The position numbers were made by a program, and so were the translations under genes. 64,000 nt of DNA from Roseomonas sp. (GTDB taxonomy: Bacteria > Pseudomonadota > Alphaproteobacteria > Acetobacterales > Acetobacteraceae), in contig JADCFN010000033.1 in assembly GCA_020249505.1 (NCBI GenBank), positions 1-64,000 on the forward strand, in the 5' to 3' direction. The notes beneath the pieces were generated by a model. It was not told the DNA's origin. It did no database searches and saw only the letters and a list, made by a program, of their open reading frames with translations. Positions 8,941-16,698 of this stretch are shown piece by piece (the first letter of the stretch is position 1; each line of letters begins with the position of its first letter).

Positions 8941-9154
8941 TCCGGCCGTTACCTCCTCATGTCTAAATTATAATCCGGCGTGGCCTTGATTCCCGTTCAG
9001 TGAAATGACAGAATGGTAACATTCCGATATCATTCCAGTTATACAAAGGAAAAAAGCCATTTCGAATTTCCGACTCTTATACTCAAATTGCGTATCAAGA
9101 TGCAATAGGCGAGTTACCTGCCCTGACATTGACAGTATTTCTGTCTAGAAAAAT
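8941..9154 (-). promoter_or_regulatory. AT-rich control region upstream of the torD-fdh operon
   Basis: 214 bp with no reading frame and far lower G+C than its surroundings. Read leftward it contains an exact TATAAT at 8967-8972, about 27 bp before the torD start, with no good -35 at 17 bp, suggesting an activator-dependent promoter. The half-site GAATG/CATTC occurs at 9011-9015, 9020-9024 (an inverted pair with a 4-bp spacer) and again at 9031-9035, 11 bp on. A second inverted repeat, GACAG-N5-CTGTC, is at 9131-9145. The regulator is not identifiable from sequence. Confidence 0.55.
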
Positions 9155-9757
9155 TTACACTGGCAGGGCGCTGCCATGGCGGCGGGGGCGCGGCGCCAGG
9201 GGCCCCGGCGCTGCCTCTGGCTCAGGCATGGCCTCGGCAATGGCGGGCCCAGGGGGTTCGGGCGCTGCCTCAATTGGCGGGGCCTCAGCCAGGGCAGCGG
9301 GCTCCGCCGGGGTTGCCTCAGGCTTGGCCGAATCGGGCTTAGGGGCCGGGGCATCGAGGCCCAGCGCATGGGACAGCAGCTTCATCGCATCCCCGCCCAA
9401 TTCCAGCGCAAAGCCCGGCACGCCATCCGGCGCATTGTAATCCCAGGCGTAATCCGCCGGGCCAATGAAATCCCGGATGGAGGGGTCAAGGCTCCAGGCG
9501 CGGCGAAGCGCGGCGGAGCGCAGTTCCAAGGGCACCTTGCGGTGCAAAAAGGCCTTGAAGTCACTCTCGACCGTCAGGCTTTCAATCGACGGCAGGCTGG
9601 CCGGGTCGAACTCATCTTCGGGCTCGGCGGGCGGCAGCGCCTCGGGCGTCGCCTCAAGCGGGGTGGGCGGCGCAGCTTCCTCGGGCGCGCGGCCTTCCAG
9701 CACGGCGCGCTTGCGGCGCGACCAGCGGGAGAGGAAGCCCTCATTCTCCTCGCTCAT
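9155..9757 (-). CDS. DUF3306 domain protein
   Basis: 200 aa. The N-terminus MSEENEGFLSRWSRRK and the central block LPSIESLTVESDF...FLHRKVP...LRRAWSLDPSIRDFIGPADYAWDYNAPD are the DUF3306 signature. The C-terminal third is low-complexity proline/alanine/glutamate and probably disordered. There is no signal peptide or metal motif. It starts with an ATGA overlap on the DUF3305 gene and ends the five-gene leftward accessory run. DUF3305/DUF3306 pairs are typically found beside formate dehydrogenase genes; their molecular role is not established. Confidence 0.82.
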   Translation of the reverse strand: MSEENEGFLSRWSRRKRAVLEGRAPEEAAPPTPLEATPEALPPAEPEDEFDPASLPSIESLTVESDFKAFLHRKVPLELRSAALRRAWSLDPSIRDFIGPADYAWDYNAPDGVPGFALELGGDAMKLLSHALGLDAPAPKPDSAKPEATPAEPAALAEAPPIEAAPEPPGPAIAEAMPEPEAAPGPLAPRPRRHGSALPV

Positions 9758-10266
9758 GGGCCATCCACCCGGCTGCGCCGGCCAAGCCCGTCAAGCTCGG
9801 CCTTGTCGCGCTTGCGCTTATGAAAGCCGCGGTCGCGGTGGTGCTCCGCCACAAAGGCTTCCAGCGCGGCGCGAATGCCGGGGGGTAGCGGCACGGCCTC
9901 CATCAGGTCTGAACCCGAATCGGCATAAAGATGCGCCTCACCGGCATCCACCGTCACGCGTTGCAGGGCGAAGCCCGGCGCTGCTTCCACCGGGCGCAGC
10001 ACCACCCAAATGCTGGGGTTGGAGCTTTCCAGATTGTGCTTATAATTATCCGTATCGGTTGGGTGCAAAGCCACGTCTGCATTGCCGGCAAAGAACAGGC
10101 TGCGCCCGGCTTCTTCGCGCATCAGCGTCCAGGCGGGCAAAGCGGGCGCATCTTCCAAAACCTCCACCGCGCGCCAGGCATAATCCGCCCATGGCGTGAC
10201 ACCAGGGCGGCGTTCCACCACCACGCCCACGGGGATGGAGACGGTGCCGGGGATGATCAGGTTCAT
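9754..10266 (-). CDS. DUF3305 domain protein
   Basis: 170 aa, taking the ATG at 10264-10266, which overlaps the DUF6352 stop as ATGA. The frame remains open upstream, but that part is a shadow of the neighbour. The sequence begins with IPVGVVVERRPGVTPWADYAWR and continues with FFAGNADVALHPTDTDNYKHNL, SNPSIWVVLRP and VTVDAGEAHLYADSGSDLMEAVP, the recognisable DUF3305 core. The arginine/lysine-rich tail FHKRKRDKAELDGLGRRSR may contact a partner or nucleic acid. It is inferred to work with DUF3306 in formate dehydrogenase biogenesis. Confidence 0.82.
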   Translation of the reverse strand: MNLIIPGTVSIPVGVVVERRPGVTPWADYAWRAVEVLEDAPALPAWTLMREEAGRSLFFAGNADVALHPTDTDNYKHNLESSNPSIWVVLRPVEAAPGFALQRVTVDAGEAHLYADSGSDLMEAVPLPPGIRAALEAFVAEHHRDRGFHKRKRDKAELDGLGRRSRVDGP

Positions 10267-11303
10267 GCGCCCTTCTCCGCGGTCAGCAGCGGCAGGCCGG
10301 CCACCAGGTTTTGCGGCTTCATGCGCAGCCGATTGGCCGCATCCATGGCGAGCGCCAGATAGATTGGCTTGCCCGCCACGCGCGGCAGCACGCGCGCGGG
10401 ATCGGCGAATTCCAGTACGCCAAGCCAAAGAATGCGCGCCAGCCGCGCCTGCGCCACCTTCTTGCCCTGCCAAAGATCATTGGTGATGGATGTGGCTTCC
10501 GTATCAAGCCCGATATGCCAGCGCCAATCGCGATCTTCGATGGTGGGCACGGCGCGGATCGTCACTTCCTCGCCGAACAAATGCCGGATGAAGCGCGCGA
10601 TGGCGCGCGCGAGCCCATGCTGACCGGGCCGCCCTTCGGCAATATCCAGCGCAAAATCATGCGCATCTGAGCGCCCGTGATAGAGATGGGCATTGCTGTC
10701 GGACAGCACATCAATCTCAATTTCTCGTGGCGGCGCGCCGGCTTCGACCAGCAATTGGCCAAGTGTGCCGAACCCGCCATCGCGCCCGCGCATTTCGAGC
10801 ACTTCCTCATCCGCCAGCAGGAGCGAGCCCTGATTGATGGCCGCGCGTTGCGGGCGATAGAAAAGCTCAGCGGCACGCAGCGCAAATGGGTCGCCCTCCC
10901 CTTCCATCGCAGCGCGGGCCACCAGATGCGTCAGCATTTGCAGGAAGATCGGCGGGATGCCGCCGACATCGCCGCGATAGAGCGCAAGCCAGGCTTCCTC
11001 CAGGCTGGGCGCGGCGCGGACGCGATCCCGAAAGCCCAGGAAATACCGCCAATTTTCCTGCGCATCCGCATCGGCAAGGGCGGCGATGCGCGCAGCATCC
11101 ACCGGCTGTTCGGGGGACACCAAAAGCGCGGCATGCAGCGCCACTTCAGCGGCGCAGGCTTCGTCTGGCGGCACCAATTCCGGCCTTGCCAGGAAGGCGC
11201 GCCATAGATCAGGTGTTGCACGCAGCCGGCCATGCGGCGCGGCCTCACATAAATGATGCCCGGAAGCGACCCAGAAATCGCCGGGGGAGAGCATGGCGCT
11301 CAT
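10263..11303 (-). CDS. DUF6352-family protein, formate dehydrogenase associated
   Basis: 346 aa, cytoplasmic by appearance. The opening DFWVASGHHLCEAAPHGRL, the central QMLTHLVARAAMEGEGDPF and RAAELFYRPQRAAI, and the late AMDAANRLRMKPQNLVAGLPL are as I remember DUF6352. No catalytic motif is visible. The 4-bp ATGA overlaps at both ends couple it to DUF6505 and DUF3305. The composition (many His/Glu/Asp) would allow cofactor or metal binding, but nothing proves it. The family name is from memory, while the gene itself is certain. Confidence 0.75.
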   Translation of the reverse strand: MSAMLSPGDFWVASGHHLCEAAPHGRLRATPDLWRAFLARPELVPPDEACAAEVALHAALLVSPEQPVDAARIAALADADAQENWRYFLGFRDRVRAAPSLEEAWLALYRGDVGGIPPIFLQMLTHLVARAAMEGEGDPFALRAAELFYRPQRAAINQGSLLLADEEVLEMRGRDGGFGTLGQLLVEAGAPPREIEIDVLSDSNAHLYHGRSDAHDFALDIAEGRPGQHGLARAIARFIRHLFGEEVTIRAVPTIEDRDWRWHIGLDTEATSITNDLWQGKKVAQARLARILWLGVLEFADPARVLPRVAGKPIYLALAMDAANRLRMKPQNLVAGLPLLTAEKGA

Positions 11304-11854
11304 GCTTCGCGCTTTCCGATTTTGGTCAGATCAGGGCGAAGGATGGGTTCATCATCCTCCTCGCCATGCGTTTCCACACTCGCGAAAACCGGCAGGCTTT
11401 CAAAACTGCGGTGCTGTTCAGCGCGCAGATGGAGCGTGCGGAAACGTTCGCGCTGTTCGCCGCCTTCAATGCTGCGCGTCAAGGCGAGCACCGTGCCGGG
11501 CGGGTGATCACAAAGCTGTTCGGCAAAGGCCAATTCCTCCTCAGCCGCGGCGCGGGCGGCTGCCTCATCCGGCGCGCCATGGACCAGATGGATATGCGCG
11601 GCAAGCGCGGCAAGCGCAGCCGCACGGTCGGCAGCGCTGGCTTCCGCCACTTCCACCAGCGTCGCCCAGCCAAAGCTGCCGAGGCCAAGGAAGCCGCCGC
11701 GAAAGGCCTGCCGGCGCTTGCCGGACATTTGCGCGGGGTCTTCATCCCAGAAGGAAAACCCACCCGGCACGGCCCATTCGCCGGGCGCGGCGGCCTGATC
11801 GAAGATGACAGTATCGGAGGCATCAAGGCGGATGGTGCGGGGCAGACGGATCAT
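11300..11854 (-). CDS. DUF6505-family protein, formate dehydrogenase associated
   Basis: 184 aa. It starts MIRLPRTIRLDASDTVIFD and contains AAPGEWAVPGGFSFW, GKRRQAFRGGFLGLGSFGWATLVEV and a run of acidic residues before the C-terminus, as in the DUF6505 family. No known active-site motif is present. It overlaps the ligase-like gene upstream and DUF6352 downstream by ATGA in both cases. Inference: part of an obligate complex or relay with its neighbours supporting the formate dehydrogenase. Confidence 0.75.
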   Translation of the reverse strand: MIRLPRTIRLDASDTVIFDQAAAPGEWAVPGGFSFWDEDPAQMSGKRRQAFRGGFLGLGSFGWATLVEVAEASAADRAAALAALAAHIHLVHGAPDEAAARAAAEEELAFAEQLCDHPPGTVLALTRSIEGGEQRERFRTLHLRAEQHRSFESLPVFASVETHGEEDDEPILRPDLTKIGKREA

Positions 11855-12555
11855 GCCAAAGCCTCTGCCAAGGAAAGCGTTTCGCGCCCTGCCCCGCCTT
11901 CCAGGACCAGATCGCCACTGGCCGGCACAATGCCGCGCCGCGCGCCGGCGCCAAGCTTGGGGTCAAGCCGCGCCAGATAGCGCTCGGCCAGGGTTTTGAA
12001 GCCGCGCCCCTGCCAATCCGCGACCGTCGCCATGAAATGCCGCGCCCAGGCGGCGACCAGAAGCGCGGGCGTCAGATCATCATAGCCTTCCCCGAGCAAG
12101 GAGGTCCGGTCCGGGCTTTCGCCGGGCTCCCCATCGGCATATTCGGCAAAGCGAAGTTCCATCCCGACCACGAGCCATGGCGGCGTGGCATCCGGCGGGA
12201 GATCGGGCGGCAGGCCAAGGCGGGTCTGCCCGACCACTGCGCCATTGAGGCGCAGGGTGCGCGGCCAATCGAAAATCAGCGGGATATCAGGCGGGCCATA
12301 GGCGCCAAGCGCATCAGCCAGAGCGATACTCGCGGCATGGAGCGCCAGCCGCGCGGCGGGCAAGGCTTCTTCCGGTTCCAGCACCAGGGCGGCTTCCGCC
12401 CGCGCCCAGGACCGCACCCAAACCAGCGTGCCGGCGCCCTTTTCCGGGGCCAGGGCGCAGGCATGCGCCAAGGCATCGCCACCCTCGCGCAGCGCGATGA
12501 TCGGCGTGAAAACGCTTGGCAATGCGGGTAAATCCTCAACCACCCTTGGCCTCAT
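11851..12555 (-). CDS. Biotin/lipoate protein ligase-fold protein lacking the usual catalytic motif
   Basis: 234 aa. It resembles the BPL/LPL-fold family annotated with a DUF4444 tail: LVWVRSWARAEAALVLEPEE, then LHAASIALADALGAYGPP, then FDWPRTLRLNGAVVGQTRLGLP near residues 95-116. In BirA-type ligases the equivalent stretch reads KWPND followed by a second lysine before the AG pair. Here residues 96-100 read DWPRT, and no lysine follows, so ordinary ligation of biotin or lipoate is doubtful. First gene of the five-gene coupled operon, 76 bp from the divergent Fe-S protein gene. Confidence 0.78.
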   Translation of the reverse strand: MRPRVVEDLPALPSVFTPIIALREGGDALAHACALAPEKGAGTLVWVRSWARAEAALVLEPEEALPAARLALHAASIALADALGAYGPPDIPLIFDWPRTLRLNGAVVGQTRLGLPPDLPPDATPPWLVVGMELRFAEYADGEPGESPDRTSLLGEGYDDLTPALLVAAWARHFMATVADWQGRGFKTLAERYLARLDPKLGAGARRGIVPASGDLVLEGGAGRETLSLAEALA

Positions 12556-12631
12556 CCCTCGTCAGCTTGTCTTGGGTGCCATATAAGCCGCGCCAAGCGG
12601 TCTTCACAGCCGGGGGGTAGGACAGAACATC

Positions 12632-14686
12632 ATGGGCGAGGAAAAGGGGCGGATCGCCCTGATCTGCAGTTGCGAAGATACCATGCTGCTGGATGGCAAG
12701 GCCCTGGCGCGCGGCTGTGGCGCTGGCGTTGAAATCCGCGGCGCCGAGCAGCTTTGCGTGGCCCAGCTTGATCGCTTTGAAGCCGCACTCGCCACCGGGC
12801 GCCCACTCACCATCGCCTGCACCGCCCAGGCGCCGCTTTTCACGCAGGAAGCCGAGGCCGCCGGCGCCGCCACCCCGCTTTTCGTCAATATCCGGGAGAC
12901 CGCCGGCTGGTCGGCCGAGGGCAAACAGGCCGGGCCGAAAATGGCCGCGCTGATCGCCGCCGCCGCCGAGCCCATGCCGGAAATCCCCCTGGTCAGCCTT
13001 CAAAGCAGCGGCATCGCCCTGGTGCTGGGCCGCGATGAGGTGGCGATCACCGCCGCCGCCCGCTTGCAGGAAAAGCTCGACATCACCGTATTGCTGACCG
13101 GCGATGTACCGGTGGCGCCGGCACGTCAGGCGGCGTTTCCGGTGATGCGCGGGCGGGCGCGTTCCGCCAGCGGTTATCTGGGCGCATTCGAAGTGACCGT
13201 GGATGGCGCAGCGGCGCCAAGCCCATCCTCGCGCGCCGCTTACGCCTGGGGCAAGGGCAAGGATGGCGCGATCAGCCGCGCGGATATCATCCTGGATTTG
13301 ACCGGCGCCGCGCCGCTATTTCCGGCGCATGAGGTGCGGCAGGGGTATCTTCGCGCCGATCCCACCGATGGCGCCGCGCTGGAACGCGCGATTGTCGCGG
13401 CGGGCGAATTGGTCGGCAGTTTCGACAAGCCGCGTTTCGTGAGTTTCGACGGCAAGCTTTGCGCCCATGCGCGCAACAAGCGCGAAGGCTGCCGGCGCTG
13501 CCTTGACCTTTGCCCAACTGGCGCGATTACGCCGGGCGTCGGTCCGCTCAAGGACCAGGTGGTGATCAGTGCGGAGATTTGCGCGGGCTGCGGCGCCTGT
13601 GCCGCCGTGTGCCCGACGGGTGCCGCGACTTATGCGCTGCCGCCGACCCAGGCTTTGCTGCGCCGCCTCAGGCGTTTGCTGCTGAGCTATGCCGATGCGG
13701 GCGGTGAGGCGCCGGTGGTGCTGTTCCATGATGAAGCCCATGGCGAGGCGTTGATTGATGCCCTCGCCCGGCATGGCGATGGCTTGCCGGCGCGCGTGCT
13801 GCCAATGCGCGTCAATGAGGTTTCATCGCTGGATTTGGCGGTTTTCGCCGGCGCCTTTGCCTGGGGCGCGGCGGCGGTGCGGCTGCTCGCACCGGCCAAG
13901 CGCGGCCATGGCGTGGATGGCGTGTTGCGCAACATTGATTACGCGGCGGCGGTGCTTGATGGGCTTGGGCTGACCGGCCCCGCCCCGCGCGCAGCGCTGA
14001 TTGAAACCGATGATCCGTTCTCAATGGGTGAGGCTTTGGCCGCCCTACCCCGCATGGCGCCTGGCTTTGCGCCTGCGCGGTTTGAAGCCTTGGGCAGCCC
14101 GCGCGAGATGGCGCAGCAAGGCTTCCGCGCTTTGCGAGAAGCTGCCGGGGCGCGCGTTGCGATGGTCGCCCTGCCGGAAAAGGCGCTTTTCGGCCTGGCA
14201 CTTGTGGAGCAGGCGGGCTGCACGCTTTGCCTTGCCTGCACCAGCGTCTGCCCGACCAGCGCCTTCAGCGCCAATCCTGACCGGCCGGAATTGCGCTTTT
14301 TGGAAGATGCCTGCGTGCAATGCGGGCTTTGCGCCGCAACCTGCCCGGAGAAGGTGATTACGCTGGAACCGCGGCTGAATTTCGCGCCCGAAGCTGCACA
14401 GCCTTTTGTGGTGAAGGCGGAAGAACCCGCCGCCTGCCCGCGCTGCAACAAGCTGTTTGGTACGAAATCCTCCATCGCGCGGGTGAAGGCGAAGCTTTCG
14501 GCGCATTGGATGTTCGCCGATCCGGCGCGGCAGGCCGTATTGGACCTATGCGAAGATTGCCGCGTTTTGGAAGCAACGAATGGCGGCATTGATCCTTACG
14601 CCGGCGCACCGCGACCTGTGACGAAAACGACTGAGGATTATTTGCGCGAGGCGGAGCGGGCGAAGCGGGACGATACCAAAACCTAA
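12632..14686 (+). CDS. Multi-cluster 4Fe-4S protein of the formate dehydrogenase locus
   Basis: 684 aa cytoplasmic Fe-S protein. The N-terminus ALICSCEDTMLLDG resembles the opening of HdrA-like proteins. Two ferredoxin-type cysteine sets lie near residues 286-325 (CRRCLDLCP, CAGCGACAAVCP) and two more near 529-570 (CTLCLACTSVCP, CVQCGLCAATCP). A CPRC...CEDC pair near 602-642 looks like a zinc ribbon or further cluster site. Four [4Fe-4S] clusters are therefore likely. There is no flavin motif. It is divergent from the ligase-like operon. Inference: an intracellular electron-transfer partner or maturation factor for the FDH. Confidence 0.85.
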   Translation: MGEEKGRIALICSCEDTMLLDGKALARGCGAGVEIRGAEQLCVAQLDRFEAALATGRPLTIACTAQAPLFTQEAEAAGAATPLFVNIRETAGWSAEGKQAGPKMAALIAAAAEPMPEIPLVSLQSSGIALVLGRDEVAITAAARLQEKLDITVLLTGDVPVAPARQAAFPVMRGRARSASGYLGAFEVTVDGAAAPSPSSRAAYAWGKGKDGAISRADIILDLTGAAPLFPAHEVRQGYLRADPTDGAALERAIVAAGELVGSFDKPRFVSFDGKLCAHARNKREGCRRCLDLCPTGAITPGVGPLKDQVVISAEICAGCGACAAVCPTGAATYALPPTQALLRRLRRLLLSYADAGGEAPVVLFHDEAHGEALIDALARHGDGLPARVLPMRVNEVSSLDLAVFAGAFAWGAAAVRLLAPAKRGHGVDGVLRNIDYAAAVLDGLGLTGPAPRAALIETDDPFSMGEALAALPRMAPGFAPARFEALGSPREMAQQGFRALREAAGARVAMVALPEKALFGLALVEQAGCTLCLACTSVCPTSAFSANPDRPELRFLEDACVQCGLCAATCPEKVITLEPRLNFAPEAAQPFVVKAEEPAACPRCNKLFGTKSSIARVKAKLSAHWMFADPARQAVLDLCEDCRVLEATNGGIDPYAGAPRPVTKTTEDYLREAERAKRDDTKT

Positions 14687-14994
14687 CGCCTGGTCGGCAG
14701 CCGCGTATTCGCGCCGATTTCATAAGGGGTGCGCGGCGGGGAAAGGTCCTGATGCTGCGCATGGGGGTCATAGCTGCGAAGCTTTTCCTCCGCGCGGTCG
14801 CGGTCCAAATCCTGCTGCAGCGTGGACATGGCACGCCCAGTCCCCGCCTGACCAGTCACGGGCAGGTTGGATGGCGTTGGCGCGGGGGTTGAAGTGGCGC
14901 GCGGCGCTGAAGGCGTGCTGGGCGCGGGGGCTGGGGCTTCGGCGCAGGCAGCCAGCGCCAAGGCGATGAACAAAACCCCGCGCCGGATGATCAC
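14683..14994 (-). CDS. Small predicted lipoprotein in the fdhD-mobA run
   Basis: 103 aa, starting at GTG 14992-14994, where GTGA overlaps the stop of the 41-aa gene upstream. The N-terminus is a lipoprotein signal (hydrophobic VLFIALALAA then C, lipobox LAAC), so the mature protein should be lipid-anchored in the periplasm. A proline/alanine/threonine-rich linker follows, then a charged segment with TLQQDLDRDRAEEKLRSYD and a tail ending in RLPTRR. The stop overlaps that of the convergent Fe-S gene. No family recognised. The longer open frame upstream is not the real start because it has no lipoprotein signal at its N-terminus. Confidence 0.65.
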   Translation of the reverse strand: MIIRRGVLFIALALAACAEAPAPAPSTPSAPRATSTPAPTPSNLPVTGQAGTGRAMSTLQQDLDRDRAEEKLRSYDPHAQHQDLSPPRTPYEIGANTRLPTRR

Positions 14995-15116
14995 AACCGG
15001 ACGCCGGTGGTGGCGAAAGCGACCTCGGCAGATTGCTGGACATTGCGGTCCAGATAAAGTGCCGCGCCAATGGCGATGACGATGGCGATGCAAACGCCGC
15101 TGATAATGCCGTTCAT
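14991..15116 (-). CDS. 41-aa single-pass membrane protein
   Basis: ATG at 15114-15116, with GGGGAGAA ending 5 nt upstream. The peptide has a short polar start (MNG), one strongly hydrophobic helix (IISGVCIAIVIAIGAALYL), then a polar tail. It stops at TGA 14991-14993, which forms a GTGA overlap with the lipoprotein gene, and begins 25 bp after the mobA stop. The ribosome site, coupling and clean membrane-helix composition support a real gene, though it is too short for standard callers. Function is unknown. It could assist the membrane FDH subunit or anchor a partner. Confidence 0.6.
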   Translation of the reverse strand: MNGIISGVCIAIVIAIGAALYLDRNVQQSAEVAFATTGVRL

Positions 15117-15141
15117 TGCGGTTCTCCCCGGAACTTAGCCT

Positions 15142-15774
15142 TTAGAGGCTTATGCCTTGGGCAAGGCTGATTTGCAAGATTTCCTCCGCCTCCGCCAAAT
15201 CCTCGGGCGCATTGGCGTTGAAGAACGGGTCATAGGGGGTGGCGGGCCAGGCAGCCTCCGCACAGCCGAATCGCGCGGTCCAACGGTCTATCTTGCGCTC
15301 CCCGGCCAAAAGGGCGGCGCGCAATTCGCCGCGGAGCGCAACAGGCCAAAGGGCCGCCGGCGGGTGGCTTTGCCCGCCTGAGGAGGCGGCGGCCATGGGC
15401 ACGCCGGCTGCTTCCCGCGCGGCATGCAACCGCGCCACGAAATCGCCTGGGATGAAGGGGCAATCCCCAGGGATTGAGGCCACCCAGGCGAGGTCCGGCC
15501 GATGCTCTGCCGCCCATTCAAGCCCGGCCAGAATCCCCGCGAGCGGCCCGGGGTGATCCGGCAGCGGGTCCGCCACCACCGGCAGGCCAAAACCAGCGAA
15601 GCGCGCGGGATCGCCATTCGCATTCAGCACCACAGCCGCAACCTGCGGCGTGATGCGCGCCAGCACATGATCCAGCAAGGGCCGCCCACCAAGCAGGCGC
15701 AGGGGCTTATCCCCGCCCCCCATGCGCCGCGCGAGCCCGCCCGCCAGCACAAGCCCCAGCGTTTCAGCCGCCAT
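15142..15774 (-). CDS. mobA: Molybdenum cofactor guanylyltransferase MobA
   Basis: 210 aa from the ATG at 15772-15774, the start that places the [18 protein letters not shown] nucleotide-binding loop at residues 8-25 as in the family. MobA transfers GMP from GTP to molybdopterin, giving the MGD cofactor needed by FdhA. Other motifs: [20 protein letters not shown], and the SIPGDCPF metal-binding segment followed by NANAPEDL. It overlaps the end of fdhD by 11 bp and is probably co-transcribed. An upstream in-frame extension of 36 codons lies inside fdhD and is not used. Confidence 0.92.
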   Translation of the reverse strand: MAAETLGLVLAGGLARRMGGGDKPLRLLGGRPLLDHVLARITPQVAAVVLNANGDPARFAGFGLPVVADPLPDHPGPLAGILAGLEWAAEHRPDLAWVASIPGDCPFIPGDFVARLHAAREAAGVPMAAASSGGQSHPPAALWPVALRGELRAALLAGERKIDRWTARFGCAEAAWPATPYDPFFNANAPEDLAEAEEILQISLAQGISL

Positions 15775-16651
15775 CGCGTTCCGCTTCCGCGCTGTTCTTG
15801 CGCCAATGCTTGGCACTTTCTTCTTCAACGTAACGGAGATCAGCATCGAAAATGATGCGTTCTTCCCCCGCCAAGGCCACAAAGCGCTTGCCCTTGCAGC
15901 GCCCGATCAGCATCACGCCGGCCTCGCGCGCAAGCTCCACCCCCCAGGCAGTGAAGCCGGAGCGTGAGACAAGGATGGGAATGCCCATGCGTACGGTCTT
16001 GATCACCATCTCGGACGTGAGCCGCCCGGTGGTGTAGAAAATCTTATCGCCAGGCGCTTCCTTATTGCGAAACATCCAGCCCGCGATCTTATCCACCGCA
16101 TTATGCCGCCCGACATCTTCCATATAGACCAGCGGCTCATCCTGCCGACACAGCGCGCAGCCATGAATGGCGCCGGCTTCCAGATAGAGTGTCGGCAGGG
16201 AATTGATCCGATGCAGCAGGCGATAAAGCCAGGATGTGCGGAGTTCCGCGCGCGGCAGCTTCGCTTCCGCAAAGCCTTCCATCAGATCGCCAAAGGCCGT
16301 GCCCTGGGCGCAGCCTGAGGTGAGGGTTTTCTTGCGCAGCTTTTCCTCATAATCCGTCCGCCGCGCGGTGCGCACAATCACCACCGCCAGATCATCATCA
16401 TAATCAACGCCGGTCACGTCATCATCGGCGTGCAGCATGCCCTGATTGAGCAAATAGCCGAGCGCCAAATCCTCTGGCCGGTCGCCAATCGTCATCATGG
16501 TGACGATTTCCTGGCCGTTCAGAAATAGCGTGAGCGGGCGTTCGACGGTGACGCTGGCTTCAATCGCCGCCCCCGTATGGTCGCGCCCCGAAACACGGCG
16601 CGTCAGGCGCGGGTCGGCAGGATCGGGGCGAATGATCAGGCTATCGGGCAT
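15764..16651 (-). CDS. fdhD: Formate dehydrogenase accessory sulfurtransferase FdhD
   Basis: 295 aa. FdhD takes sulfur from a cysteine desulfurase and delivers it to the molybdenum centre of formate dehydrogenase. The functional CxxC pair is Cys165/Cys168 (IHGCALCRQ), and the conserved SGCAQG with Cys114 is also present, as are VGRHNAVDK and [12 protein letters not shown]. Length is slightly above the E. coli protein. First gene of the run fdhD-mobA-41 aa-lipoprotein. Confidence 0.95.
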   Translation of the reverse strand: MPDSLIIRPDPADPRLTRRVSGRDHTGAAIEASVTVERPLTLFLNGQEIVTMMTIGDRPEDLALGYLLNQGMLHADDDVTGVDYDDDLAVVIVRTARRTDYEEKLRKKTLTSGCAQGTAFGDLMEGFAEAKLPRAELRTSWLYRLLHRINSLPTLYLEAGAIHGCALCRQDEPLVYMEDVGRHNAVDKIAGWMFRNKEAPGDKIFYTTGRLTSEMVIKTVRMGIPILVSRSGFTAWGVELAREAGVMLIGRCKGKRFVALAGEERIIFDADLRYVEEESAKHWRKNSAEAERDGG

Positions 16652-16698
16652 GGCTTGCAGATGGGCGAGGCACGGCGCCGGTGCAAGGATCGCGCCCC

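Noticed and set aside
8941-9154. Molybdenum-cofactor riboswitch upstream of torD
   Set aside because: The region is AT-rich and I could not find the paired stems or tetraloop-receptor pattern of the Moco RNA.
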